A stretch of 64,000 bases of DNA from an uncultured Bradyrhizobium sp. (lineage in GTDB: Bacteria > Pseudomonadota > Alphaproteobacteria > Rhizobiales > Xanthobacteraceae). Of the stretch, positions 44,322 through 54,337 are shown piece after piece. The number at the start of each line of letters is the position of its first letter. Positions within the stretch are counted from its first letter, which is position 1. Position numbers and translations under genes: made by a program. The stretch is from the NCBI RefSeq assembly GCF_936943645.1, contig NZ_CAKZJO010000051.1, positions 62,001 through 126,000 of the forward strand, written 5' to 3'. The notes beneath the pieces were generated by a model. It had not been told where the DNA came from, ran no database searches, and worked only from the letters and a program-made list of their open reading frames with translations.

Positions 44322-44768
44322 CTACTTCATCATCTGCCCGCGCAGCTCGCCGCCTGGATTTGCGGCCGTGTGGATGTTCGCATACCACTTTCCGGCCAAC
44401 AGATCGGCCGCCTGAGTGTCCGTCAACGTGGCATTGCCCTGGATCGGGCTTTGCACCGACTTGAACGGCAGCGCGATGCCGGCGTTCTTGCCCGCTTCGC
44501 CCGGACCATGGAAATGAGCCCCCATCGCCGGCCCTGTCAGATCGGCATAGGTGACCGTATAGGTCAGGACTTTCGTCTCGGTGTCGAACGCGGCCTCGGC
44601 TTTGCCTGAACCGCTGGAGCTGTTGGGCGGCACTTCATTGCTGCCCTTGAGATCGGCCCGCAGCTTGACGACCTCCGCACGTGATGGCGCGGTCGTGACG
44701 GTCAGCAGCCCGCCAAGCACCGCCGCTCCCAACAAAGTCACCCCGACCCGATAGTTGGCTTTCCTCAT
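44322..44768 (-). CDS. Secreted CHRD-domain protein
   Basis: About 148 residues. Signal peptide MRKANYRVGVTLLGAAVLGGLL...AEV; the mature part is a single CHRD domain with KGSNEVPPNSSSGSGKAEAAF, TYTVTYADLTGPAMGAHFHGPGE and the closing KWYANIHTAANPGGELRGQ. CHRD domains occur in chordin and in many bacterial envelope proteins of unknown role; they may bind metals or other proteins. Stands alone. Confidence 0.85.
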   Translation of the reverse strand: MRKANYRVGVTLLGAAVLGGLLTVTTAPSRAEVVKLRADLKGSNEVPPNSSSGSGKAEAAFDTETKVLTYTVTYADLTGPAMGAHFHGPGEAGKNAGIALPFKSVQSPIQGNATLTDTQAADLLAGKWYANIHTAANPGGELRGQMMK

Positions 44769-44905
44769 GGCATTCTCCTGCGGGCTCTATGACCCGTCTC
44801 GGTTGAAACCCCGGCTCCGGCCAAATCTTCCGGAAGACGAGACTATGCCTGATTCGCGAAAACCTATCGGATGTCCAGGTGCGCCCGAGCGTGGAAGGCG
44901 AGTGC

Positions 44906-45187
44906 CTAGGCGGCCCCGCGTTCGCGGAACCCGGTTGGCTCCAGCAGTTCGGCCATGTGCCTGTGCGTGCTCTGCAACGCGGCGATGGCGCCGTCGAGAT
45001 CGAAATCCGCTTCGCGGATCGATGCGAAGAACTTGGCGGTCAGCGCGAGGTCGAGCTTGACCCGCGTCGCGCCGTCGCGGCTCTTGCGGCGGTCGAGCGA
45101 CAAATGCATGGCCCGTAGTCTGGCTTCCGCCGGCGTGCAGCCGCTGAGCGTCGCAAGTTCGTCGTATGTCATCCAGATCTGAGGCAT
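44906..45187 (-). CDS. Small HTH-like protein of unknown function
   Basis: About 93 residues. MPQIWMTYDELATLSGCTPAE then ARLRAMHLSLDRRKSRDGATR reads as a winged or MerR-like helix-turn-helix (YDELATLSG...R...S.DG..R). The C-terminal half, IREADFDLDGAIAALQSTHRHM, could be a coiled dimerisation helix. GGGA just before ATG 45187 fixes the start. Probably DNA-binding; target unknown. It lies beside the GrlR-like gene on the same strand. Confidence 0.55.
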   Translation of the reverse strand: MPQIWMTYDELATLSGCTPAEARLRAMHLSLDRRKSRDGATRVKLDLALTAKFFASIREADFDLDGAIAALQSTHRHMAELLEPTGFRERGAA

Positions 45188-45299
45188 GTTCCCGTCCGTC
45201 CCTTTTACAAGCGGCCTCATCCCTAGCCGTCAGTGCCTGAATGCACCGTTGCCGCGCCGCGGTCGCAGCCCGTTTCACCGCGACAGCGTCAACGCAAGA

Positions 45300-45746
45300 C
45301 TAAGATGCGGGAGGCCGCGGAGGTGCCGGGAAATGGCGCGGCCGCGAACGGCTGTCGATGCCCTTCGGCAATTTGTCATTGAGCTTCACGACCGCGCAGC
45401 GCGCCTCCGCAGCCCGCGCATCGTCCTGGCTGTAGATCAGCGTCACCTCGAACATCACCTCGGGCGCCTGCTTCGCCGTCCCCGAGCACCTCGCCGTCAC
45501 ACCGCTGCACACGCCCGCGAGGTTGACCTCGACTTCGTCCAGACCGAACACGGTCGGCGGCCCCTCGGCATGGCGCCGCGTCGTCAGGACGGCCGTGAAG
45601 CGCTGCTCGTCGTCGAATTGATAGGAGCCGCCATAGGTGAAGAAGCTGTCGCCGCCGGAGATGCGTCCTTCCGCCAGATGCACGATGCCGGTGCCCTGGG
45701 CGCGCGGCGTCCTGAACCAGGCCGCGTATTTGCCTTCTCTCATCAT
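45300..45746 (-). CDS. GrlR-like protein
   Basis: About 148 residues. The N-terminal half, MMREGKYAAWFRTPRAQGTG through IVHLAEGRISGGDSFFTYGGSYQF, resembles the beta-barrel fold of GrlR, the negative regulator of the LEE type III secretion system in attaching-effacing E. coli, which binds the activator GrlA. The GGDS...YxGSY pattern is the strongest match. No type III secretion gene or GrlA-like regulator is visible here, so a general ligand-binding role is more likely. Two Cys (GVCSGVTARCSG) are near the middle. Start ATG 45746 or 45743. Confidence 0.6.
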   Translation of the reverse strand: MMREGKYAAWFRTPRAQGTGIVHLAEGRISGGDSFFTYGGSYQFDDEQRFTAVLTTRRHAEGPPTVFGLDEVEVNLAGVCSGVTARCSGTAKQAPEVMFEVTLIYSQDDARAAEARCAVVKLNDKLPKGIDSRSRPRHFPAPPRPPAS

Positions 45747-45880
45747 GGAAACACCCGTCGTAAAATTCACTGGTACTTGCAACCAACTCTGGGGCGCGAC
45801 AATGACCGTGGTGGCGAGCATTCCGCCACGGTTAACGCCCTGCAAAGCCGACCCGTCAAATTGCCGCCGAGGCGGCGTCG

Positions 45881-47614
45881 TCAGAACAATTCGATACCGT
45901 CGTCCGCGGTCTCGACCGCCTCGACCCGCCGCGCGGCGGCGGTCGACTGAAGTCCGAGCGCTTGCAGGACGTCGCGATGAACGTCCCGCTCACGCTCCAT
46001 CGTGTAGCGTGCGTAGAGGTCGTCGAGGATCGCCTGATCCTGCATCTCCGGCTGGAGCCGCTGCGCGCCCCCGCTCGCGGTCTCGAGCCGCGTGGCGACG
46101 GCGGGCAGCGCCGCGGAGCTTTCGCCGAGCGTGGTCATCTGCCCTTGCGCCGAATTCATCAGCCTCTCGAACTCTGCGCCTTCGGTCACGAGCCGGCTCA
46201 TCAGCTTGCCGAGCCGTTCATTGCCGGCCTCGACCTCGCGCAGCGCCAGGAGGATCTGCGGCTCGAGATTGGCAAGCTGCGTGGGATCTCCCTGCACGCG
46301 AAGCTCCTTCAGCTCCCGCGCCGAGCGCTCGATACCGTCGAGCACGGGTCTCAGGCGGCCGGCCCCCGCCGAGACCTGGTCGGCGGTCGCCTTGAGCTCG
46401 TTGGCGATGACGACGAAGGCACTGCCGCGGCTGCCGAGATGGCTCGCCTTGAGGCCGGCATTCATTCCGATCAGCGTGATGTCGACGGTGGCCTCGGCAA
46501 GCCCGGCGATCGCCTGGCGAAATTTTGCCAGCGTGTCCTCGACGATCGCGAGCGCTTCGTCGACCGAGCGGCCCGCACCCTCGCAGGTGGCGATCAGGTT
46601 CGAGGCGTGCGCCAGGGTCTGCTTGATGCGTGCCAGGAACGACGAGGAGCCGCCCTCCTCGCCGCCGAACAGCGCACGACCATCGCCGGCGACGCTGCCT
46701 GCATCGTGCAAGATGGCGGTCAGCGCGCGGACGATCTGGCCGACATCGCCGCCGAACTCGCGCTGGGCATCCCTGAGCTGGGCCGCCTGCAACTGGCAAA
46801 TCGCGCGCACGCCTTCATCGCCCGGAACAGGTTCGGGGACGAGGCTCGGCACCGATTGCGACACGCGGCCGAGGCCGTGGGCCACGTGTTCGAGACGCTG
46901 ACGCGTGCTGTCGCCCGCCTGCAGCGAGATGATCGCGCTGCCGACGGCCTCGGCGATCTTCCTCGTGCTGGAACCGGCACGGTCGGCGAGATGCCCGCTC
47001 TTGCTGCGCTGGTCGCGCAGGCCCGCATAGGCGGCACCGAGCTCGGCGCTCTCCGACATCAGCTGCGCCCGGTAGCGGCTCTCGAATTCCCTCTGCCGGC
47101 CGGAGGCGGTTGCGACCGCCTCGGACAGGCGCTGCTGGTCCCGCGCGCAGTCCTCGATCGAGCGCTGCACGGCCCGGCCGAGATCGTAGGCCTCCTGGGT
47201 GAAGGCGAGAAAGCCCTCGCGGTCGCCGTCGAGCGAAGCCGCCTCGATCCGCGCACTGCGCGCGATGATGGTGATCATCCCGATATGCTTGAACAGCGGC
47301 TTGAGCAGCGAAGACGCCTCCACCGTGCTCTTGCCGATCGTCTCCAGCAGCGCGCTTTCCGCCGGCAGCGCCTGCGCCAGCTCGCTCAACCGCGCGGCAA
47401 TCTCCTTTAGCGCCGTTGCGGCGCCCTCGATCTCGGCACCGGAGAGCTCGCCCGAAAGCGTCGCCAGGCCCTGGTTCAGCTCCTTGAAGATGAGATGGCC
47501 GCGTCCGAGCTCGTTGCCGACGCGCGCGAAGACGTCCTCGATCCGCGAGGAGACGTCCTCGGTCGCGGCGATTGCCTCAGCGAGCGTGCTGGCCGGAACG
47601 ACCGACATGACCAT
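45881..47614 (-). CDS. Soluble chemoreceptor-like protein with two degenerate MCP-tip motifs
   Basis: About 577 residues, no transmembrane helix, helical throughout. Two segments echo the MCP hairpin tip (in canonical receptors [20 protein letters not shown]): IGMITIIARSARIEAASLDG near residue 110 and LIGMNAGLKASHLGSRGSAF near residue 400, the latter followed by VVIANELKATADQ. Key Glu and Arg residues of the tip are lost in both. The ATG overlaps the cheB stop (TGATG), so it is co-expressed with the che operon. It might bind CheA/CheW or act as an adaptor. Function inferred from pattern only. Confidence 0.65.
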   Translation of the reverse strand: MVMSVVPASTLAEAIAATEDVSSRIEDVFARVGNELGRGHLIFKELNQGLATLSGELSGAEIEGAATALKEIAARLSELAQALPAESALLETIGKSTVEASSLLKPLFKHIGMITIIARSARIEAASLDGDREGFLAFTQEAYDLGRAVQRSIEDCARDQQRLSEAVATASGRQREFESRYRAQLMSESAELGAAYAGLRDQRSKSGHLADRAGSSTRKIAEAVGSAIISLQAGDSTRQRLEHVAHGLGRVSQSVPSLVPEPVPGDEGVRAICQLQAAQLRDAQREFGGDVGQIVRALTAILHDAGSVAGDGRALFGGEEGGSSSFLARIKQTLAHASNLIATCEGAGRSVDEALAIVEDTLAKFRQAIAGLAEATVDITLIGMNAGLKASHLGSRGSAFVVIANELKATADQVSAGAGRLRPVLDGIERSARELKELRVQGDPTQLANLEPQILLALREVEAGNERLGKLMSRLVTEGAEFERLMNSAQGQMTTLGESSAALPAVATRLETASGGAQRLQPEMQDQAILDDLYARYTMERERDVHRDVLQALGLQSTAAARRVEAVETADDGIELF

Positions 47615-48705
47615 CAACCCGCCACCGCAGCGTGCCCGGCCTGGTACCAGTGCATGATCTCGCGCGGGATATGGTGCAGCGAAACGACTTTCTCGACACC
47701 GCCATGGGCGATGGCTTCCTTGGGCATGCCGAATACCACGCAGCTCTCTTCGTCCTGCGCCCGCGTCGCGGCGCCGAGCTTGCGCATTTCCAGCATCCCG
47801 CGTGCGCCGTCGTCGCCCATGCCGGTCATGATCACAGCGAGCGCGTTGGCGCCGGCATGCTGGGCCGCCGAGCGGAACAGCACGTCGACGGAGGGACGAT
47901 GCCGCGACACCGGCGGACCGTCCTTGATCGCGATCTGGTAGCGCAGGCCGATACGCTGGAGCAGCATGTGCCGGGCGCCGGGCGCGATATAGGCGCAGCC
48001 CGGCAGCACCGGCTCGCCATCCTCGGCCTCCTTGACCCTGATCTGGCAGACGCCATCGAGCCGTTTGGCGAAGGCCGCGGTGAATCCGGCCGGCATGTGC
48101 TGGACGATCACGATCGGCGGACAATGCGCCGGCAGCATCTCGAGGACGTCGTTGAGCGCTTCAGTCCCGCCCGTCGAGGCACCGATGCAAACGATGCGCT
48201 CCGTCGTCGGCCGAACCCTGCCCTGCACCGGCGGCGGGATGATGGCGTCGGCGGTCAGCTTCTTCTCGACCGCCCGCCGTTCCGTACGCGGGCGAACCCG
48301 CGCGCGCGCAGCCGACTTCACGGCCTCGCGCAGCCGCGTCGAGCATTCGAGCAGTGCCTGCCGCGTGTCGATCTTCGGCTTCGGCACGATATCGACCGCG
48401 CCCGCCTCGAACGCCTCGAACATCACGTTCGAGCCCTCTTCAGTCAGCGACGAGCAGATGATCACCGGAATCGGACGCTGCGCCATGATCTTTCGCAGGA
48501 ACGTCATGCCGTCCATGCGCGGCATTTCGAGATCGAGGACCATGACGTCGGGAATCTCATCCTGCAGACGCTTCGCTGCCACGAACGGATCCGAGGCCGT
48601 TCCCATCACCTCGATGTCAGGGTCTTCGGACAGGATCGTCAGAAGGATTTGGCGCACCGACGCCGAATCGTCCACGATCAGCACGCGAACTTTCTGCTTC
48701 GGCAT
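47614..48705 (-). CDS. cheB: Protein-glutamate methylesterase/deamidase CheB
   Basis: About 363 residues. N-terminal receiver: DDS at residues 12-14 and phosphoacceptor Asp in [13 protein letters not shown]. The linker (about 125-170) is Arg-rich. The C-terminal methylesterase has catalytic Ser in [12 protein letters not shown], His in [10 protein letters not shown] and Asp in [13 protein letters not shown]. It removes methyl groups from the chemoreceptors and balances CheR, whose gene is 17 bases upstream. Typical length. Confidence 0.93.
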   Translation of the reverse strand: MPKQKVRVLIVDDSASVRQILLTILSEDPDIEVMGTASDPFVAAKRLQDEIPDVMVLDLEMPRMDGMTFLRKIMAQRPIPVIICSSLTEEGSNVMFEAFEAGAVDIVPKPKIDTRQALLECSTRLREAVKSAARARVRPRTERRAVEKKLTADAIIPPPVQGRVRPTTERIVCIGASTGGTEALNDVLEMLPAHCPPIVIVQHMPAGFTAAFAKRLDGVCQIRVKEAEDGEPVLPGCAYIAPGARHMLLQRIGLRYQIAIKDGPPVSRHRPSVDVLFRSAAQHAGANALAVIMTGMGDDGARGMLEMRKLGAATRAQDEESCVVFGMPKEAIAHGGVEKVVSLHHIPREIMHWYQAGHAAVAG

Positions 48706-48721
48706 TTGGGCGGCGCTCCGG

Positions 48722-49576
48722 CTAGACCTGAAAAATGGTTGGCTGAACTTGCTTCAGACCGGGTACTGCACTGTGGATCATCGATTCCGAATGCCCGACC
48801 AGAAGGTAACCGCCCGGACGCAAATGGCTGCACAATTGCTCGACCACCTTGCGCTGGGTCTCGCGCTCGAAATAGATCAGGACGTTGCGGCAGAAGATGA
48901 TGTCGACGTCTCGATCGACGGGGTAGGATTTGTCCATGAGGTTCATCCTCATGAAATGAGTGGTGCGCCGCAACTCGGGCACGACCCGCACCTCACCGCG
49001 CGACTTGTCCCGCGACGACGAAAAATATCGCTTCACGAAATGGTCCGGCACGGGAGCGAGCACGTCGCGGGTGTAGATCGCTGTCTTGGCAAGACGCAGC
49101 ACCGCAGTCGAGATGTCGGTCCCGAGGATGCGGTACTGGAAACGCGAGCCGCTCCGCGTCATGTCGTCCAGCACCATCGCGGTCGTGTAGGCCTCCATGC
49201 CGGTGGAGCTCGCCGAGCTCCAGATCTTCAGGTTCGCGTTTTTGCGGCCGTGCGACTTCAGCAGGGCGGGAATCGCGACGTCACGCATGAAGGCGAAGTG
49301 CTGCGGCTCGCGGAAGAAATCGGTCTTGTTGGTCGTCACCACGTCGATGAGATGGGTGAGCTCGGTGTCGAAATGGTCCGCCTCGAACAGGTTCTCGACA
49401 TATTCGTTGAGATCGGAGAAATTGAGCGCACGCACGCGCTTGTGCAGCCGTCCCTCCAGCATCAGCCGCTTGCCCTGTGGCAGCTTGATGCCGACCTGGC
49501 CTTCGATCAATTCGGCGATGGTCCGGAAGTGACGGTCCGACAAATGGACGGCCGTATCCTGCACGGCGGGCATCAT
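48722..49576 (-). CDS. cheR: Chemotaxis protein methyltransferase CheR
   Basis: About 284 residues. N-terminal CheR helical domain ([21 protein letters not shown]), then SAM-binding domain with [20 protein letters not shown] (motif I variant), [18 protein letters not shown], and [20 protein letters not shown], the CheR hallmark. Uses S-adenosylmethionine to methylate glutamates on MCPs. Sits between the MCP gene at 49714 and cheB. Confidence 0.93.
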   Translation of the reverse strand: MMPAVQDTAVHLSDRHFRTIAELIEGQVGIKLPQGKRLMLEGRLHKRVRALNFSDLNEYVENLFEADHFDTELTHLIDVVTTNKTDFFREPQHFAFMRDVAIPALLKSHGRKNANLKIWSSASSTGMEAYTTAMVLDDMTRSGSRFQYRILGTDISTAVLRLAKTAIYTRDVLAPVPDHFVKRYFSSSRDKSRGEVRVVPELRRTTHFMRMNLMDKSYPVDRDVDIIFCRNVLIYFERETQRKVVEQLCSHLRPGGYLLVGHSESMIHSAVPGLKQVQPTIFQV

Positions 49577-49713
49577 CGATGCCAGCCCCGGTCGGGAATG
49601 GCCACCTGCACTGAATGTCGGGCCATCCTGGCCATCTTCAATCCTACGCTTCTATTGGACGAGTTGGGGACGGATCGGCGCGCATCGACGGCGGGCCGAT
49701 CCGTCGAGACACA

Positions 49714-51519
49714 TTAGCGCTGGAACTCGGCGTCCCGATCGTCCTCGCCATCGTTCATGTCGAAAGCAAAGCCACCGCCGCCTGCCGCCTTCACGGCGCG
49801 CGCCGGCCTGACCTGCACGACCTTCTTGGCCGGACGCTCCGCGACCGCCATGGTGGCCGCCTTCGCGCGCAACTGGCTGACGGCCCGGTCGATTGGCGCC
49901 GACGCCTGGCTCTTCGTAGCCTGCTCGATGCGGAAATAGGCAATCGTGGACTGGAGTTGCTCGGCCTGCGAGGCAAGCTCCTCCGACGTCGAGGACACCT
50001 GCTCGGAGGCGCTGGCGTTCTGCTGGCCGACCTTGTCGAGCTGCTGGATGGCCTGGTTGATCTGGGCCGATCCCACGTCCTGCTCGCGGCAGGCCGCGGT
50101 GATCTCCTCGACCAGCTCCGCGGTCTTCTTGATATCGGGAACGAGCTTGGCGAGCATGGAGCCCGCCTCCTGCGCGACCTTCACCGTCTCCGACGAAAGC
50201 GACCCGATCTCCGCCGCAGCAGCCTGGCTGCGTTCGGCCAGCTTGCGCACCTCGGAGGCGACCACCGCAAAGCCCTTGCCGTGCTCGCCAGCGCGGGCGG
50301 CCTCGACCGCCGCGTTGAGCGCCAGCAGATCGGTCTGGCGGGCGATCTCCTGCACGATCGTGATCTTCTCGGCGATGGTCTGCATCGCGTCCACGGCGCG
50401 GCCGACCGCGGCGCCGCTGGCTTCGGCATCCTTGGCCGACTGCGCGGCGATCTTCTCGGTCTGGTTGGCGTTGTCGGCGTTCTGCTTCACGTTCGAGGCC
50501 ATTTCCTCCATCGAGGAGGAGGCTTCCTCCGCGGACGAGGCCTGCTCGGTCGCACCCTGCGAGAGCTGCTCGGCGCTGGCGGAGAGTTCCTGGCTGCCCG
50601 CCGAGACGTTCTGCGCGGCGGTCAGGGCTTCAGACACGATCTGGCGCAGCTTCTCCACCATGCGCTCGAGCGCGAGGCCGAGCGTATCTTTCTCCGACAG
50701 CGGCTTGGCTTCGACCGTGAGGTTACCATGCGCGATCTCGTTGGCGATCGCTGCGGTGGCGTTCAGATTGGCCGTCATCGCATTCAGGGACTTGACCAGA
50801 TCGCCGATCTCGTCGTTGGCGACGCCGTCGATCTTCTGGCTGAGATCGCCGATCGCGACGGCATCCGCCAGACCGACTGCCTTGGCGAGCGACCGGCTGA
50901 TATTGAGGGAAATCCAGACCGCGCCAATGACAGCAACGATCAACGAAACCACGACCAGGACGATGAGGATCAGCTGGGCACGACGGCTGTCTTCCTGAGA
51001 TTGGGCGGCCTGTTCCGCCATCTGCCTCTTGGTATTCGAGACATAGGCACCCATCGTTTCCACCGCGTCGGCGACGACCTTGCGGCCATCACCCATCGAC
51101 CGCTCGGTCGCCTTCGTCTTGTCCGTTTTCGCCAGCCTGATCGTCTCTTCCTGATAGGCGTTCATCCGGGCATAAGCGCTCGCGAAATTGTCGAGCAGCT
51201 TCTTGCCGCCTTCGCTCGCCATCGCATAGACCTCATCCTTGGTCTTCGTGGCCTCGTCGCGGAGCTTGGCCGCGTTCGCGGCGAACTCGTCGGCCTCGGC
51301 CGGCGTTCCCAGGATGGCGTTCTTTTCCGCCCTGAGCTGCTGGTAGATGATCTTTTCGACCTCGGCTGCCTTTTCCATGCGCTTGGCGCGAAGCACCATG
51401 GACTCCGCGGTCGCGGCCATGTCGGACAACTTCATGTAGCTGACGGCACCTGCCACCATGAACAGAACGATGACGGCTCCAAAAGCGCTCGCAAGCTTGG
51501 CTTTGACGGTAAATCTCAT
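49714..51519 (-). CDS. Methyl-accepting chemotaxis protein (copy 1)
   Basis: About 601 residues. N-terminal helix ([20 protein letters not shown]), a four-helix-type periplasmic sensor (about 30-185), a second helix ([20 protein letters not shown]), a HAMP domain, and a cytoplasmic signalling domain with hairpin tip [20 protein letters not shown] near residue 395. The C-terminal tail has a Gly stretch and ends [15 protein letters not shown]. Closely similar in its signalling part to the MCP at 52141, with divergent sensor parts. Confidence 0.93.
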   Translation of the reverse strand: MRFTVKAKLASAFGAVIVLFMVAGAVSYMKLSDMAATAESMVLRAKRMEKAAEVEKIIYQQLRAEKNAILGTPAEADEFAANAAKLRDEATKTKDEVYAMASEGGKKLLDNFASAYARMNAYQEETIRLAKTDKTKATERSMGDGRKVVADAVETMGAYVSNTKRQMAEQAAQSQEDSRRAQLILIVLVVVSLIVAVIGAVWISLNISRSLAKAVGLADAVAIGDLSQKIDGVANDEIGDLVKSLNAMTANLNATAAIANEIAHGNLTVEAKPLSEKDTLGLALERMVEKLRQIVSEALTAAQNVSAGSQELSASAEQLSQGATEQASSAEEASSSMEEMASNVKQNADNANQTEKIAAQSAKDAEASGAAVGRAVDAMQTIAEKITIVQEIARQTDLLALNAAVEAARAGEHGKGFAVVASEVRKLAERSQAAAAEIGSLSSETVKVAQEAGSMLAKLVPDIKKTAELVEEITAACREQDVGSAQINQAIQQLDKVGQQNASASEQVSSTSEELASQAEQLQSTIAYFRIEQATKSQASAPIDRAVSQLRAKAATMAVAERPAKKVVQVRPARAVKAAGGGGFAFDMNDGEDDRDAEFQR

Positions 51520-51586
51520 GTCAGTCTCGTTATTTCAATTTCGAATTGGGGGTGCTTACGCTTGACCACGCTTCACTCTTACAAAC

Positions 51587-52075
51587 TCAGGCGGCGCGAG
51601 GCGCGTCCATGCCGGCATCGCGCGCTTCCGGGATCTTGTCGTTCGCCATCAGCTTGGCGAGATCGAAGATGACGACGAATTTCTCGCCCTTGCGGCCGAT
51701 GCCGGCGGCGTAGTCCGATTGCCACTTGCCGCCGACTTCGGGCACCGGCTCGATCGCCTGCTCGTCGATGTCGGTAACCTCGAATACGCAATCGGCGACG
51801 AAGCCGACGCCGACCAGACGATCCTTCATCGGCACGTCGAGGATGATGATGCGGGTCGCTTCGGTGGCGCTCACGGCCGGCAGGCCGAGCTTGGTGCGGA
51901 GATCGACGATCGGATAGCCGCTACCGCGCACGTCGATCATGCCGAGAAGAAATTCCGGCGCATGGGGAAGCCGCGAGATCGGCCGCATGTCCAGGATTTC
52001 GCGGACGTTACGGATGCTGATGCCGAACGTCTCGCCGGCGAGCCCGAGCGTCAGATATTGCGAGGTTGCGGCCAT
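51587..52075 (-). CDS. cheW: Coupling protein CheW (copy 1)
   Basis: About 162 residues. CheW fold starting QYLTLGLAGETFGISIRNVREIL, with RLPHAPEFLLGMIDVRGSGYPIVDLR as the conserved receptor-binding core, and a C-terminal FVVIFDLAKLM. Links MCPs to CheA. Located between two MCP genes, about 65 bases downstream of the MCP at 52141. A second, divergent CheW is at 53876. Confidence 0.92.
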   Translation of the reverse strand: MAATSQYLTLGLAGETFGISIRNVREILDMRPISRLPHAPEFLLGMIDVRGSGYPIVDLRTKLGLPAVSATEATRIIILDVPMKDRLVGVGFVADCVFEVTDIDEQAIEPVPEVGGKWQSDYAAGIGRKGEKFVVIFDLAKLMANDKIPEARDAGMDAPRAA

Positions 52076-52140
52076 GATGCAGTCCGAGGTTCCGAAGGTT
52101 TGGAAACGAGTGCGGTCCGGCGCGAGGCCGGACCGGTTGA

Positions 52141-53838
52141 TCAGCGTTGGAACTCGGCGTCGCGATCGTCTTCGCCGTCGTTCATGTCGAAGGCAAAGCC
52201 GCCGCCACCGGCGACCTTCATCGCACGTGCCGGCTTGCGGACGGGTGCCGGCTTCTTCGTGCCGCGATCAGCCGCCGCCATCGTGGCCGCTTTGGCCCGG
52301 AGCTGACCGACGGCGCGGTCGATCGGCTCGGCCGCGGCCTTCTGCTTGCGTGCACTGTCTTCGATACGGAAGAACGAGATGGTGGACTGGAGCTGCTCCG
52401 CCTGCGAGGCAAGTTCCTCCGAGGTCGACGACACCTGCTCGGACGCGCTGGCGTTCTGCTGGCCGACCTTGTCGAGCTGCTGGATCGCCTGGTTGATCTG
52501 GGCCGAGCCGACGTCCTGCTCGCGGCAGGCTGCGGTGATCTCCTGAACCAGCTCCGCGGTCTTCTTGATGTCGGGCACGAGCTTGGACAGCATCTGGCCC
52601 GCCTCCTGCGCGACCTTGACGCTTTCGGTCGAGAGCGTGCCGATGTCCGCCGCAGCCGCCTGGCTGCGCTCGGCAAGCTTGCGCACTTCGGAGGCAACCA
52701 CTGCAAAGCCCTTGCCGTGCTCGCCTGCGCGGGCGGCTTCGACGGCCGCGTTGAGCGCGAGCAGGTCGGTCTGGCGCGCGATCTCCTGCACGATGGTGAT
52801 CTTCTCGGCAATGGTCTGCATTGCCTCGACCGCGCGGCTGACGGCGACGCCGCTGGCCTCGGCATCCTTGGCCGACTGGCCTGCAATCTTCTCGGTCTGA
52901 TTGGCGTTGTCGGCGTTCTGCTTCACGTTCGAGGCCATTTCCTCCATCGAGGACGAGGCTTCCTCGGCCGACGAAGCCTGCTCGGTCGCGCCCTGCGAGA
53001 GCTGCTCGGCGCTGGCGGAAAGCTCCTGGCTCCCGGCGGAGACGTTGCTGGCAGCGGTGAGAGCCTCCTCGACCACCTGGCGGAGCTTGCCCACCATGGT
53101 GTTCAGCGACTTGACGAGATCACCGATCTCGTCGTTGCTGGAAATATTGATGGTCTGGGTCAGATCACCGCCCGCCACGGCACCGGCGAGGCCGACCGCA
53201 CGGCCGAGCCCGCGGGAGATACTGAGAGAGATCCAGATCGCGGCGATCAGGCCGATCACGAGCGATGCGACCACCGCCGAGATCAGCATGACGTGGGCGC
53301 GATTGCCGTCCTCATGCGCCAAGGCGGCCCGGTCCGCCATGTTCTTCTTGACGTTGGTGACATAGACGTTGGCGGCGTCGATCGCCTCGCGGACCGCCTT
53401 GCGAACCTCGACTGAGGACTGCTCGATGGCCTTCGGCCTGTTCGTCCGGGCCATCTTGAGCGCGTCATCCTGAACGGCATTCATCCGGGCATAGGCGGCG
53501 CCGAAATTCTCGATCAGCTTCTTGCCTTCCGGCGAGGCTGCGGCGTGAATCTCTTCTTTCAGCTTGAGAAGCGCCTCGCGCTGCTTTGCAATCTCGGCGA
53601 CGAAGCCATCCGCTTCGCCATCGGGCGCCAGAAGCAGATTCTTCTCAGACCGAACCTGGGTCAGAATCCCCTTCTCGATCTCGGACGCGTGGTCCATCCG
53701 GCCGGCACGCGACACCAGATTGTCAGCGGTGTCGATCATTTCGCTGAGCTTCACATAAGCGAGGCCGCCCGCCGCCAGGGAAAGCAACAGGACCACGCCA
53801 AACGCGCTGGCAAGTTTCGCCTTGACCGTAAATCTCAT
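52141..53838 (-). CDS. Methyl-accepting chemotaxis protein (copy 2)
   Basis: About 565 residues. Same layout as the MCP at 49714: helix [20 protein letters not shown], helical-bundle sensor, helix [24 protein letters not shown], signalling domain with the tip [20 protein letters not shown], and a tail ending [15 protein letters not shown]. It is about 35 residues shorter, the difference lying after HAMP where the 49714 protein has an extra [24 protein letters not shown] segment. Most likely a tandem duplicate. Confidence 0.93.
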   Translation of the reverse strand: MRFTVKAKLASAFGVVLLLSLAAGGLAYVKLSEMIDTADNLVSRAGRMDHASEIEKGILTQVRSEKNLLLAPDGEADGFVAEIAKQREALLKLKEEIHAAASPEGKKLIENFGAAYARMNAVQDDALKMARTNRPKAIEQSSVEVRKAVREAIDAANVYVTNVKKNMADRAALAHEDGNRAHVMLISAVVASLVIGLIAAIWISLSISRGLGRAVGLAGAVAGGDLTQTINISSNDEIGDLVKSLNTMVGKLRQVVEEALTAASNVSAGSQELSASAEQLSQGATEQASSAEEASSSMEEMASNVKQNADNANQTEKIAGQSAKDAEASGVAVSRAVEAMQTIAEKITIVQEIARQTDLLALNAAVEAARAGEHGKGFAVVASEVRKLAERSQAAAADIGTLSTESVKVAQEAGQMLSKLVPDIKKTAELVQEITAACREQDVGSAQINQAIQQLDKVGQQNASASEQVSSTSEELASQAEQLQSTISFFRIEDSARKQKAAAEPIDRAVGQLRAKAATMAAADRGTKKPAPVRKPARAMKVAGGGGFAFDMNDGEDDRDAEFQR

Positions 53839-53875
53839 TTCCCAGCCCCTACCCGGTCTCGCCCGAGACCACGTT

Positions 53876-54337
53876 TCAATTCAGGATGCGTTCCATGTTC
53901 GGAACGATGACGAACTCTTCACGCCACTTCGCAATGAAGCGAATGAACTCCGGCTTCCAGTGCATGCCGACCCGCGGCGTCTGCTGCACGTCGGTCTGCG
54001 AGATCTCGGTGACCTCGTAGACCTTGTCCGCGGTAACACCGACCAGGACCGGCTCGCCGTCGAGCTCGAGCTCGATGACGACGATGCGCGTATCCGCGGA
54101 ATCGTCGAGCTGCGGCATGCCGAAGCGGATGCGCAGGTCCGCGAGCGGAATGACGTTGCCGCGCACGTTGATCACGCTGGGAACGAAGGCGCGCGCACCC
54201 GCGACCTTGGTCACGGGAACGGGATCGATGATCTCGCGCACGAGGCCCGCATCGAGTGCGAACTTCTCCTCCCCGAGACCGATCATTACGACCTGCATCG
54301 CCCCCGACTGATGTTCGGCAGTCAAGCCCTCGTTCAT
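53876..54337 (-). CDS. cheW: Coupling protein CheW (copy 2)
   Basis: About 153 residues. [20 protein letters not shown] then [30 protein letters not shown], the CheW core, and a C-terminal [15 protein letters not shown] 54337 shares a base with the cheA stop codon (TGATG); a GTG at 54340 is also in frame. Distinct from the CheW at 51587 (different acidic/basic pattern), so the two may serve different receptors. Confidence 0.9.
   Translation of the reverse strand: MNEGLTAEHQSGAMQVVMIGLGEEKFALDAGLVREIIDPVPVTKVAGARAFVPSVINVRGNVIPLADLRIRFGMPQLDDSADTRIVVIELELDGEPVLVGVTADKVYEVTEISQTDVQQTPRVGMHWKPEFIRFIAKWREEFVIVPNMERILN

Noticed and set aside
47615..48124. Extension of the receptor-like gene upstream to 48124
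   Set aside because: The added residues are an off-frame reading of cheB with Arg-rich composition; ATG 47614 overlaps the cheB stop as expected.
49615..51672. Long plus-strand open frame across the MCP at 49714
   Set aside because: Leu/Arg/Gly-rich antisense frame of a receptor gene; the minus strand shows every MCP domain.
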